Positions 63,001 through 64,000 of a stretch of 64,000 bases of DNA are shown one piece after another. Below the pieces are notes generated by a model, which ran no database searches, was not told where the DNA came from, and was given only the letters and a program-made list of their open reading frames with translations. Within the stretch, counting starts at the first letter, position 1. Every line of letters begins with the position of its first letter. The DNA is taken from contig JANVCC010000020.1 in assembly GCA_025345505.1 (NCBI GenBank), positions 49,456,401 to 49,520,400 of the forward strand. Reading direction: 5' to 3'. Origin of the DNA: Todiramphus chloris collaris. Taxonomy: Eukaryota; Chordata; Aves; Coraciiformes; Alcedinidae. The translations under genes and the position numbers were made by a program.

Positions 63001-64000
63001 ACCCTTGACCCTTCTGCGAGAAGCTTTGTGGGTTTGCCACTGGTGGATTCATTTAAAACACCCTGCAAAAAATAAGGGAAGGTGGTGAGATGTGGCCTGT
63101 ACTTTACTAGAGGTTGCTCATCAGTACCTGGGGAAAGATCATGGGAATCAGAGTCCCTTTGGTTCAGTTTTTCATTGGAAACACATAAAGTCCAGGAGAT
63201 ACGTGCCTAAAATCTTGTGTGTCCCTCTACACATCACACTCCGTATCTAATCCTGTAATTCTTGCACAGGAGTTTGGATTTAAAAATCGTAATTAAAAAT
63301 CGCCAAATACATTCCTGATTATCACAATTGCCATCATAAACCTGCAAGAGCTGACCACAAAACATACAAATATAACCTTCTAGCGAGTTCCTATTTATTT
63401 GCTCTCTCCCCCCTGCCATGCATCTTTTAATGGGCTTAGCTGTCAGACAGTTTCTAATTTTGAGTATCTTGTGTCGTCATCCCAACTGTCCTGATTTACA
63501 GCCAGCCTGGCTACGTGTTATGGCAGGGATTTTCAAGGATGACCAAGCTGCAATTAAAATCTCATCAGTAAAATTCCTGATCTGATGTGTGAATGGATTA
63601 AAATCACAGTAGGTGATTTCACTAACCCAAGCCTTTCCCCAAATGGTGTTCTCTTTGTTCTCCTAAATAGATCTGTCTTCTTTCATTGTTGGTTTTCAAA
63701 TGACTATTTTTCTGGAAAAAAAAAAAAAACCCAAACCAGATTGTGCTTGCTCATTTTGCTCTGTGTACTTGCCATAACTTAAAAAGTTTCTTTGAAGATG
63801 TGGACAAAAATAGCTGTTTCTCAATCTACGTAATTACCGAAAAAGCATCCATTTTCTAAGTCTATAAGGCTTCTTTTTTTCCTTCTAGCTAGCATGCTTT
63901 TACCCATTAACAGCGCTTTTGGGTGTCGTTCTGGAGGCAGCCTAGTCTTCTTTGAAGGACACGCTAATTCTTACACTTGATTCTTAACAATAATTTTATT
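54059..64000. other. Non-coding stretch, no gene recognised
   Basis: About 10 kb with no recognised gene or repeat family. It contains a T run at 54350-54364, a small inverted repeat at 59695-59726, an A/C tract at 63716-63738, and three evenly AT-rich blocks (about 55255-55570, 60170-60340 and 61850-62110) that could be conserved non-coding elements. The 128-codon frame at 58344-58730 and the 105-codon frame at 56867-57184 have no recognisable domain. Confidence 0.55.
59695..59726. repeat. Short imperfect inverted repeat
   Basis: GAGAGAGGACC and GGACCTCTCTC form 11-base arms with one mismatch around a 10-base loop (TGTCCATGAT). It is small enough to be chance. Confidence 0.6.

Overview
The window looks like vertebrate nuclear DNA, and the repeats point to a bird (or another sauropsid). 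Non-LTR retrotransposons of the CR1 family, each 5'-truncated and ending in the typical CR1 3' segment, are the only extensive coding-derived material I can recognise. A solo LTR with an avian ERV-like terminus (TGTCCTGGTTTGAGTG on the minus strand) sits against one of them. The rest is AT-leaning, CpG-poor, single-copy-looking DNA with short poly-A/poly-T tracts. I see no operons, no bacterial-type genes, no recognisable RNA genes and no CpG-island promoter. The longest open frames outside the CR1 copies are about 60-140 codons and look like chance frames.

Layout. 1-2280: unassigned non-coding DNA. 2286-3087: a minus-strand solo LTR with exact 5-bp target-site duplications (CAAGC). It abuts a plus-strand CR1 and was probably inserted into it. 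3088-5163: a CR1 copy keeping the linker, the reverse transcriptase and the 3' end, disrupted by frameshifts. Its last 95 bases form a foldback of the CR1 3' end. 5164-29106: about 24 kb without a recognised gene, holding low-complexity tracts, a few exon-like segments and some possible conserved non-coding blocks. 29107-31888: a minus-strand CR1 of a different subfamily, split by a second minus-strand CR1 (30551-31382) that resembles the 3.1-5.2 kb copy. 31889-64000: about 32 kb without a recognised gene, including an unclassified LTR-like block near 49.5-50.2 kb, T/G and A/C tracts, candidate exon-like segments and AT-rich regulatory-looking blocks.

Interpretation. The simplest reading is a large intron or an intergenic region with three CR1 copies and one solo LTR, nested in a way that gives relative ages. 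The old CR1 at 29-31.9 kb predates the CR1 inside it, and the CR1 at 3-5 kb probably predates the LTR. I found no convincing new system. The items most worth checking are the nested insertions, the CR1 foldback terminus, three short exon-like segments with good splice signals, and an exact Pol III B-box match at 32.7 kb that may mark an old tRNA-derived SINE.
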